Origin: Planctomycetota bacterium
GTDB lineage: Bacteria; Planctomycetota; Phycisphaerae; SM23-33
DNA: 64,000 bases
Assembly: GCA_029553505.1 (NCBI GenBank)
Contig: JAKPKY010000199.1
Span: forward strand, 1-64,000
Reading direction: 5' to 3'
The notes beneath the pieces are model-generated. The model worked only from the letters and a program-made list of their open reading frames with translations, was not told the DNA's origin and ran no database searches. The translations under genes were made by a program, and so were the position numbers. Positions 55,419 through 64,000 of the stretch are shown one piece after another (the stretch's first letter is position 1; every line of letters begins with the position of its first letter).

Positions 55419-56282
55419 TCATCCGTTGTCGGACGACTCCGCCGAGGCGCCGTTTTCTTCCGCCTCCGCCGCCGCGCCCGCCGGCTGGGGCAGGCGTCCG
55501 CAGACCTCGACCCGCTCGATCGACTGGGCCATGCCCGTTTCCGGATCGACCGACACGAGCACGCCGCAGAGACGCGGGTCGTCGTTGGCGACCTCGAAGA
55601 AGTGGGGCATGGAGGTGGTCATTGCCGCCAGCACGCGGTCCTTGCGCCGCCCCAGCACGCTGTCGTAGGGCCCGGTCATCCCGACGTCGGTGATGTGGGC
55701 GGTTCCGCCGCTCAGGACGCGCGCGTCGGCCGTCGGAATGTGCGTGTGCGTGCCGAACACCACGCTCGCCCGCCCGTTGAGGTGCCAACCGATGGCCACC
55801 TTCTCGCTGGTCGCCTCGCCGTGGAAGTCGACCACGCGCAGCTTCACGTCGGGGGGCATCTCCAGCAGCACGCGGTCGATGGTGGTCCAGGGCGAATCGT
55901 ACTGCCCCATGTACATCTGCCCGAGCACGCACGCGACGCCCACCTTGTATTGACCCGATTTCGTCGGCACGACCGTCCAGCCGCGCCCCGCCGCGCGCGG
56001 CGAGAGGTTCGCCGGGCGCACGATGCGGTCCGAGTCGCGCATCGCCGAGACGATGTCCAGCTTGCGGAAGACGTGGTCGCCCAGCGTCACGACGTCCACG
56101 CCGTAGTGCAGCAGCTTGCGGAAGATATGCGGCGTGATTCCGCTTCCTCCTGCGGCGTTCTCGGCGTTGCAGACCACCAGTTCGAGCTGGTGGTCCTGGA
56201 TGAGACGGGGCAGGTGGTCCGCCAGCATGCCTCGCCCGGGATGGCCCACCACGTCGCCGACGCAAAGGATGTTAATCGCCAT
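55419..56282 (-). CDS. ymdB: YmdB-family metallophosphoesterase
   Basis: MAINILCVGDVVGHPGRGML...CNAENAAGGSGITPHIFRKLLHYGVDVVTLGDHVFRK. Confidence 0.93.
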   Translation of the reverse strand: MAINILCVGDVVGHPGRGMLADHLPRLIQDHQLELVVCNAENAAGGSGITPHIFRKLLHYGVDVVTLGDHVFRKLDIVSAMRDSDRIVRPANLSPRAAGRGWTVVPTKSGQYKVGVACVLGQMYMGQYDSPWTTIDRVLLEMPPDVKLRVVDFHGEATSEKVAIGWHLNGRASVVFGTHTHIPTADARVLSGGTAHITDVGMTGPYDSVLGRRKDRVLAAMTTSMPHFFEVANDDPRLCGVLVSVDPETGMAQSIERVEVCGRLPQPAGAAAEAEENGASAESSDNG

Positions 56283-56443
56283 TCGTTCCGCCTTCCTAGC
56301 CGGGCAATTATAGGGGCGGCGGCGCGGCGACCAAGGAAAAATCGGTCCGCGCGGGCGCGCCGGTTCCGCGTGCGTGTTGAATCGCGCCGTCGCCTTGCGG
56401 TATGATGAACGCGCGGGGACTGTCGCCCGCGGAGGTGATTGCG

Positions 56444-56788
56444 ATGATCCAGTGCAAGGACTGCGAATTCTGCCAGCGGGGCCCGGACGGGCAGATCGCC
56501 TTTGCGTGCGATCCCTTCGGAACCATCAAGGAACCCGAGTGCCTCGCCAAGTGGCAGCTGCTCAAGATCAATCAGATGGTCGCCGCCTACCAGGCCACGC
56601 TCGATTACTACCAGAAGCTCGCGCCCATGCAGGAGAAGATGTTCAAGGTCATGGAGCGGGAACTGGACGACATGAATGAGTCGGAGAAGTGGAAGACCGA
56701 CGACGAGGAGGAGACGGAGGACGACGACAATTCCTTCGACGATCCCGACGCGTGGAAGAAAGGGCGCGACGACGGCCCGTCGCTTTGA
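56444..56788 (+). CDS. Hypothetical protein (Cys-rich N-terminus, acidic C-terminus)
   Basis: MIQCKDCEFCQRGPDGQIAFACDPFGTIKEPECLAKWQLLK... Confidence 0.75.
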   Translation: MIQCKDCEFCQRGPDGQIAFACDPFGTIKEPECLAKWQLLKINQMVAAYQATLDYYQKLAPMQEKMFKVMERELDDMNESEKWKTDDEEETEDDDNSFDDPDAWKKGRDDGPSL

Positions 56789-56877
56789 GACGCCTTTCCC
56801 GCGTGCGAATCTCTATCGCGAGCGGGAAAAATTTTTACGCAAAAGAGAAGAATTGTCTTGGCAACAACATATCAGCC

Positions 56878-56904
56878 TTGACAAAATGTAAAACACCATA
56901 TGTA
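56878..56904 (+). promoter_or_regulatory. Candidate promoter of the Lys/Ala-rich mini-gene
   Basis: TTGACA (56878-56883) with TATGTA at 56899 in AT-rich DNA; spacer is short (15 bp). Confidence 0.35.
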
Positions 56905-57019
56905 GCGTTTCTTCTTCTTTCGTTCAGATCGTTCCGCTGCGTGCCAGTGGAGGCACGGCAAACGGCGGGATCGCAGGTCAAGGCAGTGGCATCAGGCCAC
57001 TGACCACGGAGCCACGGAC

Positions 57020-57109
57020 ATGGCGAAGAAGGCAGCGAAGAAGAAAGTGAAGAAGGCCGCGAAGAAGAAGGTCGCCAAGAAGAAAGTCGCCAAGAAGAAA
57101 AAGAAATAG
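57020..57109 (+). CDS. 29-aa Lys/Ala-rich basic peptide (histone H1-tail-like)
   Basis: ATG...TAG encodes MAKKAAKKKVKKAAKKKVAKKKVAKKKKK; followed by a strong terminator hairpin. Confidence 0.65.
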   Translation: MAKKAAKKKVKKAAKKKVAKKKVAKKKKK

Positions 57110-57146
57110 GCGACAAACGCCACGGCAAAGTAGCCGAAGCAACGAA

Positions 57147-57187
57147 GGCGCGGGTCGACAAGGAAGTCGGCCCGTGCCGTTTTTTTG
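57147..57187 (+). terminator. Intrinsic terminator
   Basis: ggcgcgggtcgac...gtcggcccgtgcc stem followed by gttttttt. Confidence 0.75.
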
Positions 57188-57333
57188 CCCGCGGCGCCCG
57201 CGGAAGGGAAAGCCCGGCTCGGTGTTTCGGCGGCGTGGCGATCTTGGTACAATGAATCGACGCGAACCTTTCGCCCGACCGGAACGTTGTAGATACGGCG
57301 GGGCAACAGGACTACGTGTTCAGGGAGAAGCCT

Positions 57334-59964
57334 GTGAAGCATAGGATGTTGCGAAGATCGTGGAGCATCCTGTGGATCCTGGCGGTCTGGACGACGGCGC
57401 CGATGCTGGCGGGCGGTCTGTCGGACGACGTGCCTTCGACCCAGCCGGCGACCGCTTCGTCCCAGCCTGCCGCCGGACCAGCGAACCAACCCGCCACCCA
57501 GCCGGCGACCGTCGAATCGGACGAGACGCAGGCGGCCAGGCTGGCGACCACGGCGATGGAGGAAACCCTCTCCGGAAAGTTCGTCCACGCGCTGACGCTC
57601 CTCGACGAGGCTCACAAGCTCGCGCCGACCAATGCCACGGTCCTGGCGGCCGAATCGCTCCTGAAAGACTATCTCACGCAGTGCAACCGCATGGAGACCG
57701 AACGCACCCGCGAATACACAGCCACCGTCGCGCGGATCGAGCGGACCTTCCTGGCCGAAGAATCCCTTCCGAAACTCGCCGAAAAGGGCCTGGACAAAAA
57801 GCTCCGCGAGGCGGCGCAGGAACTCGCCAAGTCGTTCAATCGCATTTCGTTGAGCGACGCGTTGGAAAGCGAGACGGACCCCGCAGCGGCCGCCAAGCTC
57901 CGAACCGACACCCTGGGCGCGATCGACAAGTGCCTGGAACTCGCGGGCAAGGTCGCCTCGCCGCTGGACGGCGACGAGAGCGAATATGCCCGGTCCTTCC
58001 GCGCCCTGCGCGACGCGCTGACGCGCGAGCTTCGCGCCTACCGCGCGTGCTGGCACGATGTGCAGACCGCGCAGTCCAAGGCGCGCCTCGCCGGCGCCGC
58101 GCAGCTCCGCGCCGCCGAGGACGCGCTGCTGGAATCCATGGGCAACCTGGAGGCGATGATCGCCGAGAAGCCCTGGCGCGTGGGCCTGTCCCAGGCGCGC
58201 CTGGCGATGCAGCTCGTGCCCGATCCTGCGGCGCCGAAGAGCGAAGAGTGGTACCGCAAACTGGTCTCCCGCGCCGAGACGCTGGGGGAAGAGTTCATCG
58301 CCCGCGCGGAATGGCAGGACGCGATGTCCGTCTATACCAGCCTGGAAGACCTGGACCCCGACAGCGAAGCGTACAAGGCGAAGTCCAAGGCGACGCAGCG
58401 GCACGTGCGCGTGCTGAACCTCTACGGCGCCAAGCCCCAGCCCGCCACCGCGACCCAGCCGGCCGAAGGCGAAAACGACGGCATCGGCGACTGGCGCGAC
58501 CTGACGCGCGGCGTCGACGCCGACATGGTCAAGCGCGCCATCACGCAGCTCAACCAGTACTACGTGACGGCCGTCGATTACCGAAAGCTCGCGCGGGGGG
58601 CGCTGGAGAGCGTGAAGGTGTTGGCCGAGACGCCCCAGGCGGCCAACAGTTTCCCCGCCCTTGCCGACGCGCAGAAGAACAAGGAGTTCCTCCAGGCCGT
58701 AGACCAGGCCCTCGACAGCTTGGAGAAAAAGGACCGCGTCACGCACCTCCAGCTCCAGCTGGCGCTGAATACGGTGCTGCTGGCGTCGGAGCGGACGGTG
58801 AAGGTTCCCGTCGAGGTGCTGGCGGTGGAGTTCACCGACGGATTCCTGGACGAGATGGACAAGTTCAGCTCGATGGTCTGGCCGCACGACGTGCCGGACT
58901 TCCAGAAGCACATCCGCGGACAGTTCTTCGGGGTGGGGATACAGATCACCAAGGAGCCGGGCGAGCCGCTGAAGGTGGTCACCCCGCTGCCGGACTCGCC
59001 CGCGCTGAAGCAGGGCCTCAAGGTGGGCGACGAGATCGTCGCCGTGGACGGGCGCGAGACGGCCGATTTGCCCCTGGACCGGCTCGTGCAGATGATCATG
59101 GGCCCCAAGGGCAGCAAGGTGACGTTGCGGATCCGCCGCCAGGGGCTCGAACCGTTCGACGTGTCGATCATCCGCGACGAGATCCGCATCGAGACCGTCA
59201 AGGGCTGGCAGCGCAAGCCTGACGGCGGAAACGGCGAGTGGGACTATCTCATCGACAGGGACAGCCGGCTCGGATACATCCGCGTGACGCAGTTCACCGA
59301 CGGAACCTACGCCGACCTGGTGGCGGCGCTCAACGAGCTCAAGGCGCAGCAGGCGCGGGGGCTGATCCTGGACCTGCGGTTCAACCCGGGCGGGCTGTTG
59401 ACGTCGGCCACCCAGGTCGCCGACGAGTTCCTCCGCGCCGGGCGGATCGTCTCGACGCGCGGGCGGCAGGTCCGCCAGACCGAGTCCAACGCGACCGCCT
59501 ACGGACGCTACCTCGACGGAGACCTGGTCGTGCTGGTCAACGAGGGCAGCGCCTCGGCCGCCGAGATCGTCTCCGGCGCGCTGAAGGACTGGCGGCGCGG
59601 CGTCATCGTCGGGCAGCGGTCCTTCGGGAAGGGCAGCGTGCAGAACGTCATTCCCATCCAGGACCACCCGGCCCTGCTGAAGCTGACGACCGCCTACTAC
59701 TACCTGCCGACGGGGCGGCTGCTCCACCGGCGCAACGGCGACAAGGACTGGGGCGTCGATCCGGACGTTCGCGTGCTCGTCACGCCCCGGCAGATGAAGC
59801 GCTGGATGGACCTGCGCCGCAAGACGGACCTGCTCGATCGCGAGGCCGACCTGGACGACCTGCGGGATACCCTCGACAAGCAGTTGGACACGGACCTCCA
59901 GCTTCGGACGGGCGTGCTGCTGCTGAAGCTGATGCGCCTCCAGCAGTCCCGCCCGGCCGCGTGA
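57334..59964 (+). CDS. C-terminal processing protease (S41 family, PDZ domain)
   Basis: PDZ GVGIQITKEPGEPLKVVTPLPDSPALKQGLKVGDEIVAVDG; RGLILDLRFNPGGLL; NEGSASAAEIVSGALKD catalytic Ser; GTG start chosen by RBS. Confidence 0.93.
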   Translation: MKHRMLRRSWSILWILAVWTTAPMLAGGLSDDVPSTQPATASSQPAAGPANQPATQPATVESDETQAARLATTAMEETLSGKFVHALTLLDEAHKLAPTNATVLAAESLLKDYLTQCNRMETERTREYTATVARIERTFLAEESLPKLAEKGLDKKLREAAQELAKSFNRISLSDALESETDPAAAAKLRTDTLGAIDKCLELAGKVASPLDGDESEYARSFRALRDALTRELRAYRACWHDVQTAQSKARLAGAAQLRAAEDALLESMGNLEAMIAEKPWRVGLSQARLAMQLVPDPAAPKSEEWYRKLVSRAETLGEEFIARAEWQDAMSVYTSLEDLDPDSEAYKAKSKATQRHVRVLNLYGAKPQPATATQPAEGENDGIGDWRDLTRGVDADMVKRAITQLNQYYVTAVDYRKLARGALESVKVLAETPQAANSFPALADAQKNKEFLQAVDQALDSLEKKDRVTHLQLQLALNTVLLASERTVKVPVEVLAVEFTDGFLDEMDKFSSMVWPHDVPDFQKHIRGQFFGVGIQITKEPGEPLKVVTPLPDSPALKQGLKVGDEIVAVDGRETADLPLDRLVQMIMGPKGSKVTLRIRRQGLEPFDVSIIRDEIRIETVKGWQRKPDGGNGEWDYLIDRDSRLGYIRVTQFTDGTYADLVAALNELKAQQARGLILDLRFNPGGLLTSATQVADEFLRAGRIVSTRGRQVRQTESNATAYGRYLDGDLVVLVNEGSASAAEIVSGALKDWRRGVIVGQRSFGKGSVQNVIPIQDHPALLKLTTAYYYLPTGRLLHRRNGDKDWGVDPDVRVLVTPRQMKRWMDLRRKTDLLDREADLDDLRDTLDKQLDTDLQLRTGVLLLKLMRLQQSRPAA

Positions 59965-61319
59965 GCAAACCGATGCGATGGCCCGTTCTGGCAGCGATGG
60001 TCGCGATGGCGCTGGCCGGATGCGACCGAACCGGCGAACACGGCGCGCCGCCGTCGCCCCCGAGCGCGGCGAGCGTCGCGCCGTTCGACTTTCCCCCCGA
60101 CGCGGTGCTGCTGGTCACCTGCGGCTCCGACGGCATGCTCGAGGCCTGCAACTGCGCCGGAACGCTGGAAGGCGGGCTCTCGCGCCGCAGCGGGTTGTTT
60201 GCCTCCTACCGCGCCGCCTTCGCGCGGACCTTCGCCCTCGACGCGGGCGACTTCTCCTGGCTGGACGCAGCCGACCTCCGCAACGAATACCTGCTCCGCG
60301 CGTATCGCTTCGTGGACTACGACGCGATCGCCCTCGGTGTCGGTGAGATGAGCGCCACGCCCGCGCAGCTCGCCCGGCAGATGCGACGCGCGCCGCTGCC
60401 GTACCTGGCCGGGACGGTCTCTCCGGCCGACCGGTCCGTCCGCTGGCCCGCCGCCCGCGTTGTCCGCCGGCAGTGGGGCGACGTGCGGCTGGCCGTCCTG
60501 TCCTATCTCCCGCGGGAATCCCTCCTGTTCGCCCCGGCCGAGACGGTCGAGGCGCTGGCGTTCCAGTTCGACGCCGACTTCGCCGCGCAGGCCGCCGTGC
60601 TGCGGAGCGAAGGATGCGTCGTGATCGTCGTCTGCCAGGGCGACGACGAGACGGCCGAGAAACTCGCCTCGTGGTGTCCTGCCGACGTGATCGTCCGCGG
60701 GCGGACGTCGCGCTCTTTGCCGGCCGTCCGCAGTGCCGCCGGCGGCGCGCGAATCGTGCAGGCGGGCGGATGGGACGTCGTCGGGGCGCTGGCGATGCGG
60801 ATCGAGGGCGGAAAGCTTACGCAGGTCCAGTGGCGGCTGGAGCCCGTCGATACGCGATGGTCCGTGGACCGCCGGGCGCTGTCGGTGTTCCAGGCGTACG
60901 CGCGCCTGGCGGCCCGCAAGGCCCTCGACGCCGAACGCGGCGCGAACGTGCGGCACGTCGCGCCGACGGAGTGCGCCAAGTGCCACCCCGCGCAATTCGC
61001 CGCGTGGAAAGCCTCGCCCCACGCGCGGGCGCGCGCGGCGCTGGCGGCCGGCGGACGCGCCGACGACGAGAACTGCCTCGCCTGTCACGTCGGCGGATTC
61101 CGCGCGCCCGGCGGATTCGTCTCCGCGGCGCAAAGCCCCGACCGGGAGGACGTCGGGTGCCAGGACTGCCACCGCTTCAACCTCGACGAGCACCGGGCCG
61201 CGGATTTCCAGCGTCGCCCGGCCGACGAGAAAGTCTGCACCCTTTGCCACACGCCGCTGACCGATCCGGGCTTCCGCTACGACGCCCGCGCCGCCAAGGC
61301 CCGCTGCCCGAGACGGTAG
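59961..61319 (+). CDS. Tetraheme cytochrome c lipoprotein with N-terminal metallophosphoesterase/5'-nucleotidase-like domain
   Basis: Lipobox ALAGC; four CxxCH motifs (CAKCH, CLACH, CQDCH, CTLCH); N-terminal TCGSDGMLEACNCAGTLEGGLSRRSGLFASYR. Confidence 0.85.
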   Translation: MSKPMRWPVLAAMVAMALAGCDRTGEHGAPPSPPSAASVAPFDFPPDAVLLVTCGSDGMLEACNCAGTLEGGLSRRSGLFASYRAAFARTFALDAGDFSWLDAADLRNEYLLRAYRFVDYDAIALGVGEMSATPAQLARQMRRAPLPYLAGTVSPADRSVRWPAARVVRRQWGDVRLAVLSYLPRESLLFAPAETVEALAFQFDADFAAQAAVLRSEGCVVIVVCQGDDETAEKLASWCPADVIVRGRTSRSLPAVRSAAGGARIVQAGGWDVVGALAMRIEGGKLTQVQWRLEPVDTRWSVDRRALSVFQAYARLAARKALDAERGANVRHVAPTECAKCHPAQFAAWKASPHARARAALAAGGRADDENCLACHVGGFRAPGGFVSAAQSPDREDVGCQDCHRFNLDEHRAADFQRRPADEKVCTLCHTPLTDPGFRYDARAAKARCPRR

Positions 61320-61403
61320 CGAGGGGACGAACACGGCGGGACGTGCACAACAAGCCCCCTGCGTCAGCGGGGGGGGCGAACGCGCCGTGATGAAAAACAA
61401 CAA

Positions 61404-61430
61404 AAACCCCCGCGTGACTGCGGGGGCTTG
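61404..61430. terminator. Hairpin terminator between convergent genes
   Basis: aacccccgcgtgactgcgggggcttgtt; near-identical to 55379. Confidence 0.6.
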
Positions 61431-61453
61431 TTCATTTCGCTCGAAATTCGCGA

Positions 61454-63193
61454 TCATTCTTCGGTGTCGGTGGTTTCGTCGGTCGGTTCGGGCGGCGGGG
61501 GGACCGGGAACCCGCGGCTGACGTCGATGACGACGGTGCGGGCCATCATGTCGCCCAGGCGCTGGCGGTTGCGGTTCATGACCGTTACGAGGATCAGCAG
61601 CGGAACGAGGATGGGCATCATCAGCAACCAGGAGACTTCCAGGACGCGCACGAGGTTCCGCAGCACCACGCCGCGGACGTCGGCGGGCAGGCCCTGGTCG
61701 CCTGCGACACGCAGGCGGAAGATGAGCTTTCCCAGCGTCGCGCGGAAACGCAGCTCCATCAGGAAACAGTAGAGCCCGTAGAGCACCGTCGCGGCGATGA
61801 CCGAATAGGCGAGGGACGCGGGGAAATCCTTCTGCCGGGGCGCTGCCTTGATCATGTCGATCATCTGCTGCTCGGTCATGGACCCCACCTGGGCGTAGAA
61901 GATGGCCGACATGAGCACGAGGAACGGCAGGAAGTCGATCATCGCGGCGCCCAGGCGCTTGCCCAGCGGCGCGAGGCGCACGTAGGGGGGCACGAGGAAC
62001 AATCCCGACTGGCCCTTGCGGCGGAGGGCGAACATCGCCGCAAGGATCGCGCCGAGTAGGATCCAGTTGAACGCCTGGTACGCTTCCTGCCCGCCGGTGC
62101 CCAGCGGAAATCGCTGGAAGATGGACAGGGTTTCCCCGGCCGAAACCTGCCCGTTCAGGTCGGCCGAGGCGCTGTGGTACTGCCCCTCCTGCCGCCAGAC
62201 GATCGTGAATTTGCCCTTGTAGGCGGCGCCCGCCGGCCAGGAGTCGCCTGGAAGCTCGAACGAGTTGCCGTTGCGCAGCAGGGGGCGGGCGGCGAACGTC
62301 CGCTTGTCGGCGTCGAAGGTCGCCAGGTGCAGCGCGATCGCCTCGTTGCGCGGCGCGGGGGTGGCCAGGAGGATCGCCAGGCGTCCCTGGAGGCGGGTCA
62401 TGGCCAGCGGGGTCGCGCCGGCGACGAATCCCTCCAACGCCAGTTCGTGGACGGCGCCGGAGGACGTGACGGTGAACAGGCGGTTTGGCGCGGCGTGCCC
62501 GCCGGGCAGCAGGACGAACAACTCCCCCTTGAGCGCGGTCAGGAAGGCGTTGGCGCCGGGCAGGACGGCCAGCGGCGGCAGGTCCGCCAGGTGCGTCCAC
62601 TCCCCGCTGAGGTTCTGGAAGATGCCGATCTGGACAACGCGCCCCGCGGGCAGGTGTCGGGGCGCGGTGCTCGGCGCGGGTCGCGTGGCGGTCCGTGCCG
62701 GTCGCGTGGCGTTCTTCGCGGAGGCCTTGGGCGGCGGGGGGGAGATCGGCGCGGGCAGTCCGGCCGGCTGACGCGGAACCGCCGCCAGCAGCGACGGCGC
62801 GGCGCCCGTCACGAACTCGCCGGCCTCGCACGCGCCCATCGCGGCGGCGTCGGCGGGCCAGCGAGCGTCCATCCCGCTCGCCAGCGGAGTCGTGCCGCCT
62901 TCCATGTCCAGCCGCAGGTAGCCCGCGGGTTTCTCGAACAGCACGTGCAGGCCCTGTCCGACGGCCACCGCCGCCACCGGCCTGCCCCCCAGCGCCGACG
63001 GCGTGGCCCACTTCCAGTCCACGTGCGCGGGCTTGACGGTCACGTCGAAGCTGCGCCCGTCCTCGCTGAGCCGCACCAGCCAGAGCCCGTCGTTGTTGCC
63101 CGACAGCAGCAGCCTCTGGGCGCGGGCCGGCGCCGCCGTCGCCAGGGCGACCGCCAGAAACGCCGCCAGTTTCGTCGCACGGGTCCAGGTCAC
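61454..63193 (-). CDS. RDD-family membrane protein with large N-terminal secreted region
   Basis: Signal peptide; C-terminal RLGAAMIDFLPFLVLMSAIFY...MELRFRATLGKLIFRLRVAGDQGLPADVRGVVLRNLVRVLE (RDD). Confidence 0.85.
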   Translation of the reverse strand: MTWTRATKLAAFLAVALATAAPARAQRLLLSGNNDGLWLVRLSEDGRSFDVTVKPAHVDWKWATPSALGGRPVAAVAVGQGLHVLFEKPAGYLRLDMEGGTTPLASGMDARWPADAAAMGACEAGEFVTGAAPSLLAAVPRQPAGLPAPISPPPPKASAKNATRPARTATRPAPSTAPRHLPAGRVVQIGIFQNLSGEWTHLADLPPLAVLPGANAFLTALKGELFVLLPGGHAAPNRLFTVTSSGAVHELALEGFVAGATPLAMTRLQGRLAILLATPAPRNEAIALHLATFDADKRTFAARPLLRNGNSFELPGDSWPAGAAYKGKFTIVWRQEGQYHSASADLNGQVSAGETLSIFQRFPLGTGGQEAYQAFNWILLGAILAAMFALRRKGQSGLFLVPPYVRLAPLGKRLGAAMIDFLPFLVLMSAIFYAQVGSMTEQQMIDMIKAAPRQKDFPASLAYSVIAATVLYGLYCFLMELRFRATLGKLIFRLRVAGDQGLPADVRGVVLRNLVRVLEVSWLLMMPILVPLLILVTVMNRNRQRLGDMMARTVVIDVSRGFPVPPPPEPTDETTDTEE

Positions 63194-64000
63194 TTGCGCG
63201 GGCCTTTCCTGTCCAGGTCCTCGTCGATCAGCACCGGGCGCAGGTTCGGCGGGAGATTCTCGCGGAACCGGCACGATTCGGTGGCCCACTTGTCGGCCGT
63301 CGTCATCTCGCTGAGCACCATCCGCAGGCGTCGCACCGGACTGGTCTGTCCAGGCCAGTCTTCCCAGACGATCTCGATGTCGGTGGGCATGACGGCGTCG
63401 AGGTTGGCCGCCTGGCGGCGTGCCGCCTCGGCATCGTCTTCGGGCGGGGGCGTGTCGATCGGGCGGTAGTCGCGCAGGTGCGCCGTCATGATCCTCCGCC
63501 CCTGGTTGTCGAAGAACTTCACCAGGAACGGCTCGCGGCGCTGGCGGTCCGACCAGCGGATGTAGATTTCCCTCCGGAAGACGATCTTTCCCGTGACGCT
63601 CTGGCGCTCGACGTACGTCAGCACGTACGCGCAGGGGTCGCGGCTCATGGTCAGCGCGACGGCGGGAAAGGCGGTGCTGTCGGGGGGGAGTTCGCAGAGG
63701 GTCAGGACGGCCAACAGCTGGTTCGGGTCGATGGACACCCCGCGGACGCCCGGCGCGCCGGCGAACTGGTTCCGTCCGTACCACGCGCCGCCATGATCGC
63801 CCGCGTGGAACCAGAGATAATATACGCCTTCCTCGGCGCTGGCGCCGAGGCGGAAGATCTCCTGCCCCAGCTCACGCCCGATCAGCGCGAAGTTGTGCGG
63901 GCCAAGCGGGCGGGCGCCGTCCTTGGCGAGCAGCAGCAGGCCGTTCGGGCTCGCCAGAGGGCTGGCCGATCCGAGGGTCACGGCGCGTCCGGCCTCGTCG
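63190..64000 (-). CDS. Hypothetical protein (5' end probably outside window)
   Basis: ORF open through the window edge; TGA overlaps the GTG start of the RDD gene. Confidence 0.7.
   Translation of the reverse strand, partial: DEAGRAVTLGSASPLASPNGLLLLAKDGARPLGPHNFALIGRELGQEIFRLGASAEEGVYYLWFHAGDHGGAWYGRNQFAGAPGVRGVSIDPNQLLAVLTLCELPPDSTAFPAVALTMSRDPCAYVLTYVERQSVTGKIVFRREIYIRWSDRQRREPFLVKFFDNQGRRIMTAHLRDYRPIDTPPPEDDAEAARRQAANLDAVMPTDIEIVWEDWPGQTSPVRRLRMVLSEMTTADKWATESCRFRENLPPNLRPVLIDEDLDRKGPRK

Noticed and set aside
53467-56265. 932-aa minus-strand ORF
   Set aside because: Antisense of the sigma54 activator plus an alternative frame of ymdB; no recognisable motifs.
56992-59727. 911-aa minus-strand ORF ending FFLATFFLATFFFAAFF
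   Set aside because: Antisense of the S41 protease; the Phe-rich end is the reverse complement of the Lys-rich mini-gene.
59700-63011. 1103-aa minus-strand ORF
   Set aside because: Composite of antisense cytochrome gene and alternative frame of the RDD gene.
1-64000. tRNA, rRNA, riboswitch or prophage signatures
   Set aside because: None recognised by eye in the intergenic gaps; a tRNAscan/Infernal run would be needed to exclude them.

Overview
High-GC bacterial chromosome segment. The organism is probably a Planctomycetota/Phycisphaerae-like bacterium; this is inferred from gene content, a PEP-CTERM protein and dense intergenic palindromes, and was not tested. About 47 protein genes can be supported. 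They include pflB (3' part)-pflA, ArsR plus an aldo/keto reductase, a desulfoferrodoxin, lysC, an apgM/homoserine-kinase-like gene, hom, a PurF-like gene, TetR plus a frameshifted radical SAM gene, guaB, bioF, coaE, rho, gph, a PEP-CTERM protein, homocysteine methyltransferase, dapF, HD-GYP, GH10/GH2 plus Gfo/Idh, a sigma54 activator, YmdB, an S41 protease, a tetraheme cytochrome and an RDD protein. The most notable region is a compact flagellar/type-III-export operon (about 28977-42511). Its first gene encodes a single polypeptide joining an MS-ring FliF to the middle and C-terminal domains of FliG. Both FliF_C and FliG_N, which normally form the FliF:FliG interface, are missing. The FlhB in the same operon ends before the NPTH autocleavage domain, the only SpoA protein is 88 aa, and no fliM, rod, hook, filament or stator genes occur in the window. 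Other observations include a 101-bp tandem repeat inside the operon belonging to a dispersed GGGTGCCAC-bounded repeat family, a G7-tract frameshift in the radical SAM gene, a PurF without its N-terminal catalytic Cys, and a 29-aa Lys/Ala peptide with its own promoter and terminator candidates. No tRNA, rRNA or CRISPR array was recognised. All family assignments come from reading motifs by eye, without database searches.
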